DNA of 64,000 nucleotides, taken from Rehmannia glutinosa (Eukaryota; Streptophyta; Magnoliopsida; Lamiales; Orobanchaceae). Under the pieces are notes generated by a model. The model saw only the letters and a program-made list of their open reading frames with translations. It did not search any database and was not told the origin of the DNA. The position numbers and the translations under genes are program-made. The DNA lies in NCBI GenBank assembly GCA_016081115.2, contig JABTTQ020002605.1, forward strand, positions 480,608 to 544,607. Reading direction: 5' to 3'. Shown piece after piece: positions 34,227-46,381 of the stretch (positions are counted from its first letter, which is position 1; every line of letters starts with the position of its first letter).

Positions 34227-34756
34227 ATATAAAATAATAATAATAATGAAAGAGAGAGAAAATAAAACATGTCACTTTTTTCTCAACTTTGATTCAAATA
34301 TAGCCGGTAAGAACATAGAAATAAAACTGGTCAAACTTGGGCGGCTTTCCCTTTTGTTTCCAAGTCACAAAATTATAAACTTCTTCCTCCAAATCCCACC
34401 CAGACAAGACATCAACAAATCACTTATTAAAAAAATCTACCAATTCAAGCTTATTTTAATAACCAGCTTATTTTTTAATCAATCAGCTTATTTTTAATAA
34501 TCTGTTCTTCAGACACAATATAATATTTCATCGTACGTGCATCTGTTCCAATTTCAGTTTTTTCTCCATCTGCAGGCCCTCCAATATTCAACTAACTACA
34601 CTCTCAAAAAAAAAACATTTGACTAGCCTGAAACAAAAACTAAAAATCCATTCTTTCCTTTGAATTTTCACATTTTTTTTCTCAAAACATGAAATCCCAG
34701 CAACGTTTCTGACAAATCCGAATATCGAAAAATTCAAGAACAGAGGTCCGTACAAG
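34227..34756 (+). promoter_or_regulatory. Upstream region of the LRR receptor kinase gene
   Basis: 530 bp between the foldback element and the ATG of the receptor kinase. It must hold the promoter and 5' UTR. No unambiguous TATA box can be assigned; ATATAATA near 34520 is a weak candidate. Confidence 0.35.
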
Positions 34757-37700
34757 ATGATCAATATGTCCGAAGACGATACCGATCAATTTAAATTTCG
34801 CAGTGTCGTTTTACTCATCTTCTTGATCCTCATAACAGGTAATTTTAATTTCTGTTGTGTGCAAACTCTAAAAAAAATGATTCTCAACTGCATTTTTCGA
34901 AGATATGCTTGTTTATTCGAGTTGGGATTTTCGAGGATGATCCTTTTGAGTTTGACCTGCATTTATTACAAGTATACTAAAAATCTAATTTTTATTTTAA
35001 CTGGTAATTAATTTCTTACACAATCAGGAAATTTTCTTGGTTTCTTGTTCTGAGTACCTTTTATCTCAAATTCTAAAAAAATTGATTCTCAACTTATGGT
35101 CAGCATTTTCCGAACATCTGCTTGTTTATTCGAGTTGGGATTTTCGAGGATGATCCTATTGAGCTGACTTGCATTTAATTTCTTGTTCCAATTTGGCGTT
35201 TGTGACTAAACTATAAAAAAAAAAGTGATTCTCAGTTTTTGGTTGGAAAAAAAAAAAAAACAACTGCATTATTTTCTGAACATCTGCTTGTTTATTCGAG
35301 TTGAGATTTTCGAGGATGATCCTATTGAGTTGACTTGCATTTAATTTCTTGTTTGGATTTCGTGTTTGTATGAAAACTCTAAAAAAAAGTGATTCCTAGC
35401 TTCTGGTCAGAAAAAAAAAACTGCATTTTTTTCCCAACATCTGCTTGTTTATTCGAGTTGGGATTTTCGAGGATGATCCTCTTGAGTTGACCTGCATTTA
35501 TTACTAAAAATCCAATTTTTATTTTATTTTTAACAGGAAAAAAGGTTGTAATTGGAAACACACTAGAAACAGACAGACAAGTACTGCTAAACCTACGGTC
35601 ATTCCTGGAAAAAGAAAATCCTGTTTTCGCCAATCAAGTGAGGTACATCCACTGGGACTCCAATGACGTGTCGCCGTGCGATTGGCCGGGGATTTCGTGC
35701 GATAATTCGACCAATCGCGTGACGGGGATCGATCTTTCCGACTCCAACATAGCCGGAAACATCTTCGGGAACTTCTCTGCCCTGACAGAGCTGTCCTACC
35801 TCGACCTGTCCGAAAACACGATTGGCGGCGTCGTGCCGGACGATCTAGGCCGTTGCGAAAACCTGAAATTCTTGAACCTGTCACATAACATCATATATGG
35901 TGAGCTGAACCTGACAGGACTTAAGAATTTGGAGATTCTTGATCTGTCACTTAATCGAATCCAGGGCGATATTCGGTTAGCTATACCCGAAAATTGTAGT
36001 AGTTTGGTCGTCGCGAACGTTTCGGACAACAATTTGACTGGTTCAGTCAGAAACGTGTTTGAAACATGTTCGAATTTGAAGTTTCTTGATGTTAGTGTGA
36101 ATAATTTGGTGGGAAATATATGGCCTGGATTCGATCGAATGTTGGAAGTTTCGTTGTCTGAGAACAATTTCTCTGCTTTAGTGTTGAAATCGATTTTTTC
36201 GGAGAATTGTAGATTGCGGGCGTTGGATTTGTCCGAAAATCGATTTTTCGGTGAATTTCCGAGCGAAATTTCAAACTGTAGAGATTTGAAGGTGTTGAAT
36301 TTAGGTGGGAATGTTTTCACAGGTCTGATTCCTAAAGAGATTGGATTATTGAGTAATATTCAAGCACTTTATTTAGGTGGTAACAATTTTTCTAGAGATA
36401 TTCCAGAGAGTTTATTAGGCCTTCAAAATTTAATGTTTCTGGATTTAAGCAGAAACAATTTTGGTGGAGATATACAAGAGATTTTCGGGTTGTTCAGGCA
36501 AGTTAGATTTCTTCTGTTGCATCATAATTCGTACACCGGCGGTATACATTCGTCCGGTGTTCTGAAGTTACCGAATGTTTCTCGGTTGGATTTGAGTTTC
36601 AACAGATTCTCCGGTTTGTTACCGGTCGAATTTTCTCAGATGGCGAGCTTAAAGTTCTTGGTTCTTGCCTACAATCAGTTTACGGGCAGTATACCGTCCG
36701 AGTATGGAAATTTTTCGGGTATTCAAGCGCTTGATCTTTCGTTCAATAACTTAAACGGTTCGATTCCATCGAGTTTGGGGAAGTTACGGTCGCTTTTGTG
36801 GTTGATGCTCGCGAATAATTCGCTCACGGGCGAAATCCCACGAGAATTGGGACAATGCAGCAGTTTGTTATGGTTGAATCTCGCGAATAACCAGCTTTCT
36901 GGCGCGATGCCGCCTCAGCTGGCGAATATTGGCAGTGACGCGACGCCTACGTTTATGGCGAATAGGCGGAACGATCTGATGCCTGCCGGCTCAGGGGAGT
37001 GTCTAGCGATGATGAGATGGATACCGGCGGATTATCCTCCGTTTAGCTTCGTGTACAAACTTCTTACAAGAAAGAAATGTAGGAGTTTGTGGGATAACAT
37101 CCTTAAAGGGTATGGTCTGTTTCAGGTTTGTCTGCCGGGTTCTAATATCCGGACGACGCAGATATCCGGGTACGTCCAGCTCAGCGGGAACCGGCTGTCG
37201 GGCGAAATCCCTGTCGAAATCGGGAAGATGCTGAATTTCAGTATGTTGCATTTGGGGATGAATCTGTTCGACGGTAGACTTCCTTCGGAAATCGGACGGT
37301 TGCCGTTAGTCGTCCTCAATATTTCGCGCAACGTGTTTTCGGGTGAGATTCCTACGCAGATCGGCAACCTCAAGTGCTTGATGAATCTCGATTTGTCGTA
37401 CAACAATTTCTCGGGCGCGTTTCCGGCTAGCTTGAACAACTTGAGTGATTTGACAAAGTTCAACATTTCCTACAATCCGTATATATCGGGTGTTATACCG
37501 GGAACCGGCCAGCTGGCGACGTTTGAGAAGTGGTCGTTCTTAGGGGACCCGCTTTTACGACTTCCTACGTTCATCGATAACGCTACGAATGTTGCACCGG
37601 GAGGCGAGAGTGGAAGGGACAACAGGGATCATCCTAGAGGCATAGGTCCATTTCTGGTGGTTTTGGCCTTAATACTTGCATTTTTAGTGTGTGGAGCAAT

Positions 37701-38754
37701 GACACTCATAGTTTGTCTACTTATTAAGAGCCCAATCGACTCACCGGGATATCTGTTGGAGAATTCGAAGGAAGTATTCGCGTCGTCGAGCTCAAGTGCG
37801 TCTTCGCCATGGACGTCGAACACGATAAAGGTTATCCATTTAGACAAAACGGCCTTCACGCATTCGGACATCTTGAAGGCGACTAGAAGCTTCTCGGGAC
37901 GAAAGAATTATCGGTAGGGGAGGATCCGGGACGGTTTACAGAGGATCATTACCCGACGGGAGGAAGTTGCCATTAAAAAACTCCAAACGGAAGGCGTGGA
38001 AGGGGAAAGAGAATTCCGAGCCGAAATGGAAGTGTTGAGCGGACAAGATTGGTTGGCCACACCGAACCTTGTCCGCTCTACGGATGGTGTCTTAATGGAT
38101 CGGAAAAGTTGCTGTATGCGAGTACATGGAAGGCGGAAGCCTAGAGGATCTCATCACCGATCGAATAAGGTTCAATCGAGACGACGTATGGACGTTGCAC
38201 TAGGCGTCGCGCGCGCTCTAGTCTTCTTACACCACGAGTGCTTCCCTAGTATCGTCCACCGCGACGTGAAGGCGAGCAACGTGTTGCTCGACAAAAACGG
38301 CAAGGCCCGCGTGACGGACTTTGGGCTCGCAAGAGTCGTGGACGACGGGGGTAGCCACGTCAGCACAATGGTCGCGGGTACGGTGGGGTACGTCGCGCCG
38401 GAATACGGACAAACATGGCAAGCGACGACTAAAGGGGACGTGTATAGCTACGGTGTGCTAGCGATGGAGCTAGCGACCGGGCGACGGGCGGTGGATGGGG
38501 GAGAAGAGTGTCTAGTCGAGTGGGCTAAACGGGTCATTGGAGACGGGAGAGTCGGGTTTAGTCGAGCAACGATACCGGTCGCGGTTTTGGTTTCGGGTTT
38601 AGCGGATGGGGCGGAGAAGATGAGTGAGTTGCTTAGGATTGGGATATGGTGCACAGCTGAGAGCCCTCATTGTAGGCCTAATATGAAGGAGGTTTTGGCT
38701 ATGTTGTTCAGGGTTTCTTGCAGTGGAAAGGATACTACAGATGGATTGATGTGA
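34757..38754 (+). CDS. LRR receptor-like serine/threonine kinase (At1g74360-like)
   Basis: Two exons. Exon 1 (34757-34838) encodes a signal peptide with a hydrophobic VVLLIFLILITG core. The intron 34839-35536 has GT and AG ends. Exon 2 begins with the LRR N-terminal cap (WPGISC), then about 20 leucine-rich repeats to about 37530, a juxtamembrane Pro/Gly stretch, a transmembrane helix (about 37650-37725, FLVVLALILAFLVCGAMTL) and a cytoplasmic kinase. Kinase motifs seen: VHRDVKASNVLL (about 38255-38290), VTDFGLARV (about 38312), GYVAPEYGQTW (about 38388) and GDVYSYGV. Between about 37900 and 38165 the frame shifts four or five times, splitting the ATP-binding region, while everything before and after is clean. 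The gene is either a recent pseudogene or carries local assembly errors. The family acts as plasma-membrane receptors; the ligand is not inferable. Confidence 0.8.
34839..35536 (+). repeat. Four-copy tandem repeat filling the receptor kinase intron
   Basis: The block TGCTTGTTTATTCGAGTTGG, followed by GATTTTCGAGGATGATCC, recurs near 34906, 35116, 35283 and 35441. Spacing is about 160-210 bp, with more loosely conserved spacers (AACTCTAAAAAAA, GATTCTCA). The intron therefore consists largely of an internally duplicated unit. Confidence 0.75.
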
Positions 38755-39073
38755 ACTTGGGATTGTAAAGATTGTGTTCAGAAATTTTTTATACAGAAAG
38801 TTTTACCAATGTATAGGCTTCTTTGCCATGATTCTTTTTTGTAATTAAACAGAAAAACCTCACATTGTTAGAGAAAACAAGACCAATTTTGTTCCTAGAA
38901 TCAGACTTTATTTTATTTTTGCTAATAAGGAATGCTGTTTTTGTTCAGTTGTTTGTTGAGTCCCCATTTCCATTACATAAGGAAATTAGTACTTGGGGCA
39001 ATTTCAGACCAGATTATTATCCCCAAAAAGAACAAGTAAAACAGTTTAAAATTTTCATGAGATTCTATTGCTG
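38755..39073 (+). other. 3' flank of the LRR receptor kinase gene
   Basis: AT-rich sequence after the TGA, presumably 3' UTR and terminator. No independent gene. Confidence 0.4.
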
Positions 39074-39082
39074 CAAAAAAAA

Positions 39083-39372
39083 GGGATAATTACAAAAACT
39101 ACCCCTAAAGTTCGGGTTAATTACAATAAAACCCATAGATGTTTGAAAATTACAAAAAACCTCTTGAGGTTTATTTTGTGTTAAATGTAAGGAGGTAATT
39201 GCAATATTTTTACAAATATAAGGGAGGTGTCCGGAATATTTTTGCTTCTGAAGGGGTAATGTAATATAAAATCAAACCTCATGAGATTTTTTATATTTCT
39301 TAAAAATATGTGGGTTATTTTGTAATTAACCCAAACCTCAGAGGTAGATTTGTAATTACCCCCCTCCCCCCC
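39083..39372. mobile_element. MITE, 9-bp TSD family (copy 2)
   Basis: GGGATAATTACAAAAACTACCCC start, with the inverse (TTGTAATTACCCCC) at the end within a C-rich tract. It lies between CAAAAAAAA repeats (39074-39082 and 39373-39381) that serve as a possible but low-complexity target duplication. Confidence 0.65.
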
Positions 39373-39469
39373 CAAAAAAAAAGGAATGCCCTGATAATTA
39401 TCGATCTGATTGTTACTAACACACAGATTGAACTTCTAGCTAACTATGATTTCTGCATTTTGATGTTGT

Positions 39470-39755
39470 AGTGTGAGAGAAATGTAACAAATCGTCCAAA
39501 TGTCTTACATTTTATAATTACACTCACAATTTTTCTAAATATTACAAATAGCTAAACAACAAGTTGGGGATATTTGTAATTTTCAGAAAAATTAAGGGAT
39601 CTGTTATAAATAATTTGATGACATCAGCAAAGTCGGTTAGGTATAGTTGAGGCAAAATATAAGACAAAATCAAATCTTGAGGGAGTTTCTGTAATTTTGA
39701 AACTTTTCTAGGTCTTTTTGTAATTACCCACATCTCAGGGGGTTTCTTCCCTATT
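39470..39755. mobile_element. Degraded relative of the 9-bp TSD MITE family
   Basis: The right part (TTTTTGTAATTACCCACATCTCAGGGGG) matches the inner side of the family's terminal repeat. The left end is too diverged to define. Confidence 0.35.
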
Positions 39756-40254
39756 ATTTTGAAACTTGGCATAACAGGACAATAAGGACAATTGAATTTA
39801 AAATTTCCCCCGTTATATGTGGAAGTCGAAAGGAATGAACCTATTCTCTTTCGCTATCATTTTGATTTTACTCAGAATTGCAGTATTGCAGTGGGATTGA
39901 GCGGGTCGGAGCGCAGACGAGTAGTCTATGAGTCTATTCTCTTTCTCTGGAAGGTTTAATGCTATCTTCAAGGATTTAAGGTCAGTACCTGCTCCAGAAT
40001 TTGTCAATCATCCTTCTAAATTTTTTTGCGGGCAAAGTCTATATGAATGGTGCAGCGTTGGGTTTGCCCATTTTGGGTTTTTATCTCAAAATCTGTTTCC
40101 TTAACTCTCTGCCGTCACTTGAGTTCCCCCACTCGCTTGCCTCCGGCGGATTGCCGTCGTAAGATACTCTGGATTTTGAGCTTATGTTTAGGTGTGTATC
40201 GAAAAAATTAGGAGCTGAATTGAATGGTTAGGATTGCATATGCAAACAATCTTC

Positions 40255-40860
40255 TTCAAATGTGGGATGTGGTTGTGAATGTCTTGATTGATGAAATGCC
40301 TGAGAGAGGTGGGGGTACCTTGACTGGATTGATAATGTCCTATAGATGCTACATTGATGTGTTCTAGAAAATACAGAATAGTGGGAATGAGCCAAATGAG
40401 GTCTCTCCGGTTTGCCTGTTAACATGATGTGCGCGATTGGAGGATTTTGACTTGACGGAAGTTGATTCATGGTTTTGTTGTGCTGAATGGGATGAGACTT
40501 GAAGTTGTTTATGAGTATTGCTTTTGTTGACATGTATCTAAATGTGAGAGTGATTGAAGAGGTGGGATCAGTTTCCTCTGTGTAGTGAAGAATGCCTGAA
40601 CACAGGATTTGCTATGAACGGCTCATGGGATTCCATTGCTGGCTTTTAGTAGCATTGTTGTTGAAGAATTTTCTATCATAAAGCTGCTTGAGCTGGAAAC
40701 AGAGAATGGGATAGTTACATCTTACATTTGATTATTTATGTTCGAGATTACAAGTGAGCTGGAGTTGAGAAAATAAGTCAAATTATGGATCAAAAAGAGG
40801 GTTAAGCGAATTCATGGATCACACAGCTGCACTTTGGGTCATTAATGACTGCTCAAAAAC
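40255..40860 (+). pseudogene. Pentatricopeptide-repeat (PPR) protein pseudogene
   Basis: Pieces in different frames match plant PPR proteins: LIDEMPERGGGTLTGLIMSY, IQNSGNEPNEV, HGFVVLNGMRLEV and a late ELRK...KKRVKRIHGS stretch that resembles the E motif. Stops and shifts occur every 20-40 residues. PPR proteins bind organellar RNA. This copy is clearly dead. A 53-codon frame just upstream (39928-40089) could be its decayed start but is not recognised. Confidence 0.5.
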
Positions 40861-41880
40861 AGTCGGTTTTGCTAGGGTAGGGTTCTCTTTTTTGGTTTTT
40901 CTTTGGTTCATTTATTTGGTAGGGTTAGATCAAGAATATTGAAGATTTACAATGCATATTTCATGATATACAGAACTGGTACGGAAAATATCACATTTGT
41001 GGCAGTTCCTTGATAAATGATTAAGCAAATAGGAAACTTTTCCGACTACTTGTTGTAGCGGAAGAGACAACTCTCATCCTTGCAAGAAAAATGTCTATGA
41101 TCTAATATGGAAGTGAGTAGCATGACTCAAAACCTTCACTCCTCAAACCTCTGCAGTAAAGTGTGCTGCTGGTTCAGATTAATAGGGAAACTAGGCTATG
41201 GCAGTCAATATTAATAAATATATTTGTATAGAAAATAAACAACTGATAAAATGTGACGATGACAGTGTGAAGGTAATTGTGCTTTTCTTTCAGTTGAGAT
41301 GCTATAACTTTGTTTGGGGTTATATTTAGTTGCTAAACGCTCTCTATTGTTAATTCAGGAAGTTTGCTCCTCTCCGGAGAGCCTGTAAGCTAAATTTGAG
41401 GACATTGTTGAGGCTGAGGTACAATCATTTGGCAGAAATTACAACAGTAGGTAAAGGATGCCAAACTATGTCTTACAAGGAGCATCATCTTCTGCTCTTG
41501 TAGAACTGCTTTCCATGTTATTTTCATGATATCATTTTTATTCCAAAAATTACATATTTACATCTATTCGATAGATTTGGCAAATAAGTAGTGATCACAA
41601 ATATATTCTCAAAGTTTTGTCCTGATGTGGACGATGCTAGCACTTCAAATTTGATGATTATTTTAGGTTGAGATAAGAAAACATTTCTCTGACCAGGCCA
41701 CCCTTGGTACATGTTATTTTATACAGCAACAAAAACGAAACAGCAAAATTTTTCTCTCTTAAATATAAAAATTTGCCTCTTTCATTTGGCATTGTGTGAG
41801 TGTGAACTTGGGTGAGTTCTAGTAAAAAAATGAATGCATATAACTACTGTAGAACATAGATAAAATGAAACCAATATAGT
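40861..41880. other. Intergenic DNA, no recognised gene
   Basis: AT-rich. It probably includes the 3' UTR of the minus-strand monooxygenase gene near 41780-41880. Nothing else is supportable. Confidence 0.45.
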
Positions 41881-44800
41881 TCATGAGGTAAAATCTTCAT
41901 GTCCAAGTTGAGTGAAGTGAGGGCTATTATGAGCAACCTGAAGCATCTCTTGATCTTCTTCGAATGAATCACGATATGTCTCCAAGTTGATTTCAGAATT
42001 TCTTAGAGCTGAAAGGCAAAGCTCTTTCCTCCACTCCTCTAAGTGTGGAAAACCAATGTAGTCTGCATATTTATCGCAATACTGCAAAAAAGTATAAAGT
42101 TACACAAAACTTCTCGTTGTTTGAAACTTTCGAGCAATAAACTCTTTGATTTATCTCTCACACTAGGACTTTGCAAATGATTTATGTACTAAGACTAAAC
42201 TAATGTATGGGATTTCCAGATGGTTGGCTGACTTTCATATCACATCTTTTCTCTACATTGAACCAAGGAAAAAAAAATCCCACAAAAGCACATCTGGTCA
42301 GGTGCAGTGTTTAACTTTCTGTATGGGAAGAGTAATTAATGTTACATGGTACATCTATGAGACAACTAGCGGAAAATTTTCTTTAGGGATAATTACAAAA
42401 AACTCGGTTATCTTTCAAAATTCCCTTGACATTTGTTTCTGTTTTACAAATTGAACTCTGAGGAGGGGGTATTTGTTAGGTAAATACAAACCTCTATGGG
42501 TGTTTGTAACACCTCAAGAGGTACTTGTAATTTTGAAAAATAACTAGAGTTTTTGTAATTAGGCTGAATTTCAAGGTAGTTTTTGGTAATTAGGCGAAGT
42601 TTCAAGGTAGATTTTGTAACTACTCTTTTTCTTTGTACATTAGTGATGTAACATTGTTGTCATATACTGTCTAGTTTAGGTTGGAATTGTTTAAGGTTGC
42701 ATTTGGATGGGTGATTTTGGATTTGGGGAGAGGATTTGGGAAAATAATTTCAAATGACTTCATCTAAGATGAATTTGAAATCCTCCAAAACGACTCAAAA
42801 ATAGCTTATATGGATTTTGAATGACATCATCCAAACAACCTCAATGGATAATAACTGATTTGTTATTATGGATTTGATACCCTTAGCTCCAAATCCATCA
42901 ATTCAAATGTAAGTTCAGAATTACAATTTGGGGTCTAAACCCTCAACCTCAATGTAGGTTGAAAAAAAAAACAGGTAAAATAAATCTTCTGCAACAGTAC
43001 AGTAAGTCGTAATCTTTACCTCAAAATTTGCAACGTCGTGTGTATTGTGCTTTGGGATGCCAGCAACATCTCTTGAGTGATAAAACTCCTTAATTGATTG
43101 CATCATATCATCCCATGATGGCAACATCCTTTTCCCAGACAGGACTTGAGCAATCCATTTTGCTTGGGATTCAAAGAAAGGAAAACCTATAATCTACACC
43201 CAATCATCAAGGCAATATTAGCAAAATATTCTCCTAAACTGAAAATCTTTAATATCTTTAATATTAACCTTTCTAGGTATGCCAATAAAGGATAGAGAGG
43301 GAGCTAGTGAAGGAGGAAATGTATGCTCATAAAGAGGTCCCACCCTGTCATCATCTACCACCACTATTCCTTTGGTATCAAGAAATGGAAATGAATAAGA
43401 GTACCTGCACATTCCCCACTTGTTAATATTTGTCATTCTTGTAATCTTACTCAAGAAGTAATTACATACTTAAAGATACGGCCTTAATTGATTTGTTTTG
43501 GGTATAATAATGTATGTGTCATTATCATCCCCAATCAAGCAGTTTAATTAATAGATTAAGCGATTTTAATAGCAAAATAAATGGATTTTTAATTTTCATT
43601 TATCTTTTTTGAACTTCATACAGTATAACTTCCTGAAAGTTGATTATAAGGTTTGCATTTTACCCTGTGCAGTATATGATAGTGTCTGCAATGATCCAAG
43701 AACCATCAGTGAACAAAACCTTTCCATCCTCATGCAGTGACTCTATCTGCATATATATGCATCATTACAAACTATCAGTGTCATTATTCCAGAAAACGAA
43801 AGGTAATCGACTATCCTTTTTCCTTTCTATTTACTTTTTTGTCTAACTTTATGGTGATCAAATGAATGATTTAACAAACCTGGGGATGAAGGTGTAGATT
43901 ATCATATTTAGAGATGACTTTTGATAAGCCTTGTGAAATGTTAAGTGATCTGGCACTTAGGTGAATCTCCTTTGCTATACTTACAAGCTCCATTGATATG
44001 TCCTGTCCACTTAATGAATTTCCAACAACCACAACTACCTGTAAACAATTAGAAGAAAATGAAATGTGGGGTTAGATAGATTTGCAGAACATATATTATA
44101 TATACACCAGCAATGAAACTTTCCTTTGGAGGAAATGCTGTCCAGGAGTGACCCCACACTGGAAATTGTTATGTTTTTCTTTACTTGAATTGGAAGTTCT
44201 AACATTTAATGACATGACTTTACTGTTCTGTTATTTTGCTTTAGGAATTTATACATTTTTTTTTTCATCTGAGTTTTTATATTTGACTCGTGTGACTCAC
44301 GTGAGCTTAGAGTTGAAAAAAGGTTTGTTAAAAGTGCATGATAAAGAATGATTGGAATTTCTTGAAGAAAATCCCTTGTGTCACCTCATTCTTGAAGGGT
44401 TCTGGTACCCTGTAGATGTGACTGTGCATCTGTTTTCTCCTCCATGCATCCATTCCTAAAACAAATTCAAGAACACAATTGCATTAACTTGATGAACATA
44501 TGGTGACTTGAATAAATGCCAAATAAACAAAACAACACTCAAATAAATAGTAGGATTAATTACAAAAAATCATTAAGGTCCAGTATAATCCAAAAAAAAA
44601 ACTCAGCTATCTTCTAAAATTACAAATCTTGATATTTATTTCTAGGGATAATTACAAAAACACCCCTGAGGTTTGGGTTAATTACAAAAAAACCCAAAGA
44701 TGTTTACAAACCTTCAGGTTTCATTTTGTCTTAAATTTAAGGGGGTAAATGTAATATTTTTGTAAATGTGAGCGGGTTTTTTGAAATGTTTTTGAAAATC

Positions 44801-45656
44801 ATCGGGAAAAATGTAAGACGGAATCAAACCTGAAGGGGTTTTATGTAATTTTCAAAGAGCTCTGGGTTTTTTTGTAATTAGCCCAAACCTGAGGGGTGTT
44901 TTTGTCATTATCCCTTATTTCTATTTTACAAATTACACCCTCTCTCAAGGGTATTTTAAATGTAAATACAAAATCCAAGGGGGGTGTTTCATGTTTGTAA
45001 TACCATAAAAGGGTATCCGTAATTTTGAAACATAACTGAAACTTTTTGTAATTAGGCTAAATATCAGGGTAGTTTCTGTAATATACTCTAAATAGTATTG
45101 AATAGGTTATACCTTTAATTCTGGGCAACCTAGGGTGAGAGTAGTGGCCGGTGGCGACAACCACCGCGTCATAAACCTCCTCCACCGCCTTCTCCGCCTT
45201 GCTTTTCACCACCCACCTCAAATCCTTGTCCAAAACCGGATAATCCAACATCTCCACGCTCTCGACCCGAGTATCGAATCTTATCATCTCTCTCAACCCA
45301 AACCTCTCACAAAAATCTTGTAGGTACAAAAGGAGTTCCTTATGGCCAGGAAACCTCCTCATATCCCTACCCTTCTTAACCACAAATGGGAAATCAGTGA
45401 ACCCCATTATCTCCCTAGGTGAAGTTAACCTCAAAGAGGCATAAATACTGCTATGAACCTTTAAGAAACTATCTTTTCCCAAGGGACTCTCTTCTTCTAC
45501 TTTAGGGTCATATAGCCATTGCCCTCCAACATCATGGCTTTTCTCAATAACCACCACATTGTGACCTTCTTTCCTCAGCTCCCGGGCGGCGACTAGACCG
45601 GCGGGACCCGCACCGATCACGCACACTTTCTTCGACGAGTTATTGTCCGAAACCAT
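41881..45656 (-). CDS. Flavin-containing monooxygenase, FMO GS-OX-like
   Basis: Seven exons with GT-AG introns: 45656-45113, 44455-44385, 44038-43880, 43746-43664, 43404-43269, 43193-43020 and 42081-41881. The spliced frame is uninterrupted and encodes about 455 residues, the usual length. The ATG at 45656 was chosen because it begins MVSDNNSSKKVCVIGAGPAG and places the FAD-binding GAGPAG near residue 15. An upstream in-frame ATG (45737) would add an atypical leader. Exon 2 carries the FMO-type RKQMHSHIYRVPEPF region. Exon 3 carries the NADPH-binding VVVVGNSLSGQDIS. The family uses NADPH and O2 to oxygenate soft nucleophiles such as sulfur in methylthioalkyl compounds, in the cytosol. The substrate cannot be read from sequence. 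Introns 1 and 6 host MITEs. Confidence 0.9.
42386..42626. mobile_element. MITE, 9-bp TSD family (copy 3, in FMO intron 6)
   Basis: GGGATAATTACAAAAAACTC start; the end GTAACTACTC is a degraded inverse. The approximate target duplication is TTTTCTTTA/TTTTCTTTG. A more diverged subtype, shared with the outer copy at 44553-45088. Confidence 0.7.
42690..42842. mobile_element. Small MITE with GGTTGCATTTGGATG ends (in FMO intron 6)
   Basis: AGGTTGCATTTGGATGG at the left is the near-inverse of CATCCAAACAACCT at the right, enclosing about 120 bp. A common plant MITE pattern. No sure target duplication. Confidence 0.45.
44553..45088. mobile_element. MITE, 9-bp TSD family (copy 4, outer, in FMO intron 1)
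   Basis: Starts GGATTAATTACAAAAAATC and ends GTAATATACTC, with the perfect 9-bp duplication TAAATAGTA at 44544-44552 and 45089-45097. It is interrupted by a second family member at 44645-44914. Confidence 0.75.
44645..44914. mobile_element. MITE, 9-bp TSD family (copy 5, nested in copy 4)
   Basis: 270 bp with GGGATAATTACAAAAACACC ends and the perfect duplication TTATTTCTA (44636-44644 and 44915-44923). It is inserted inside the older copy 4. Confidence 0.85.
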
Positions 45657-45745
45657 GGTTGGGTTGGGTCTGGTCTTCAGTTTTCTTGGGTGTGAGTTGT
45701 GAGGGAAGTGAAATATTATGAGATTTTGGAGGTGCATGGTGGGGT

Positions 45746-45753
45746 TATTTATA
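45746..45753 (-). promoter_or_regulatory. TATA box of the FMO gene
   Basis: TATAAATA on the minus strand, 90 bp upstream of the chosen ATG. This spacing suits a plant core promoter. Confidence 0.6.
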
Positions 45754-46089
45754 GTTGAAAAGAAAGTTATAATGTTGAATGGGGGAATTAATTGGTAGTT
45801 TGGTAGAAAGGAGACAAACGTGACAAATTTTTGATCATTTTTTTCATGGTACGGCTCTGTTGGGAGTCATCTTTGGAAATCTTACACTGAAAGAAATAGT
45901 TACTATTTTTTTTTTTTTTGCAATTTTTTTGAGTGCTTTATTAATCTCCAATTAAAGGCTATGCCAGGGCCTTTGGTGAAATATCTTTGTCAATTTAGTG
46001 TATTAACGTGCATGGGTTGCGAAACCTATTTCTATGTTGCCTTCCTGAAAATGGAATGAAGTTGGTGTGACCAACTTTAATTTATTTTA

Positions 46090-46372
46090 GGGATAATTAC
46101 AAAAACACCCTTGAGGTTTTGGCTAATTACAAAAAAATCCAGAGGTTTTGAAAATTGCAAAAAACCCTTAAGGTTTGATTCCGTCTTACATTTTCTCCTT
46201 TTATACGCAAAAAATATTTCAAAAGCCTCCCTAATATTTCTGGAAAATTTATAGTTACCCCCTTAAATTTTAGGCAAAATGAAACTTGAGGAAGCTTTTT
46301 GTAATTTTGAAACTTCTTTGTGGTTTTTTTTGTAATTAGCCCAAACCTCAGGTGCTCTTTTGTAATTATCCC
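46090..46372. mobile_element. MITE, 9-bp TSD family (copy 6, upstream of FMO)
   Basis: 283 bp with GGGATAATTACAAAAACACC ends and the perfect duplication TTTATTTTA (46081-46089 and 46373-46381). It lies about 340 bp upstream of the FMO TATA box. Confidence 0.85.
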
Positions 46373-46381
46373 TTTATTTTA

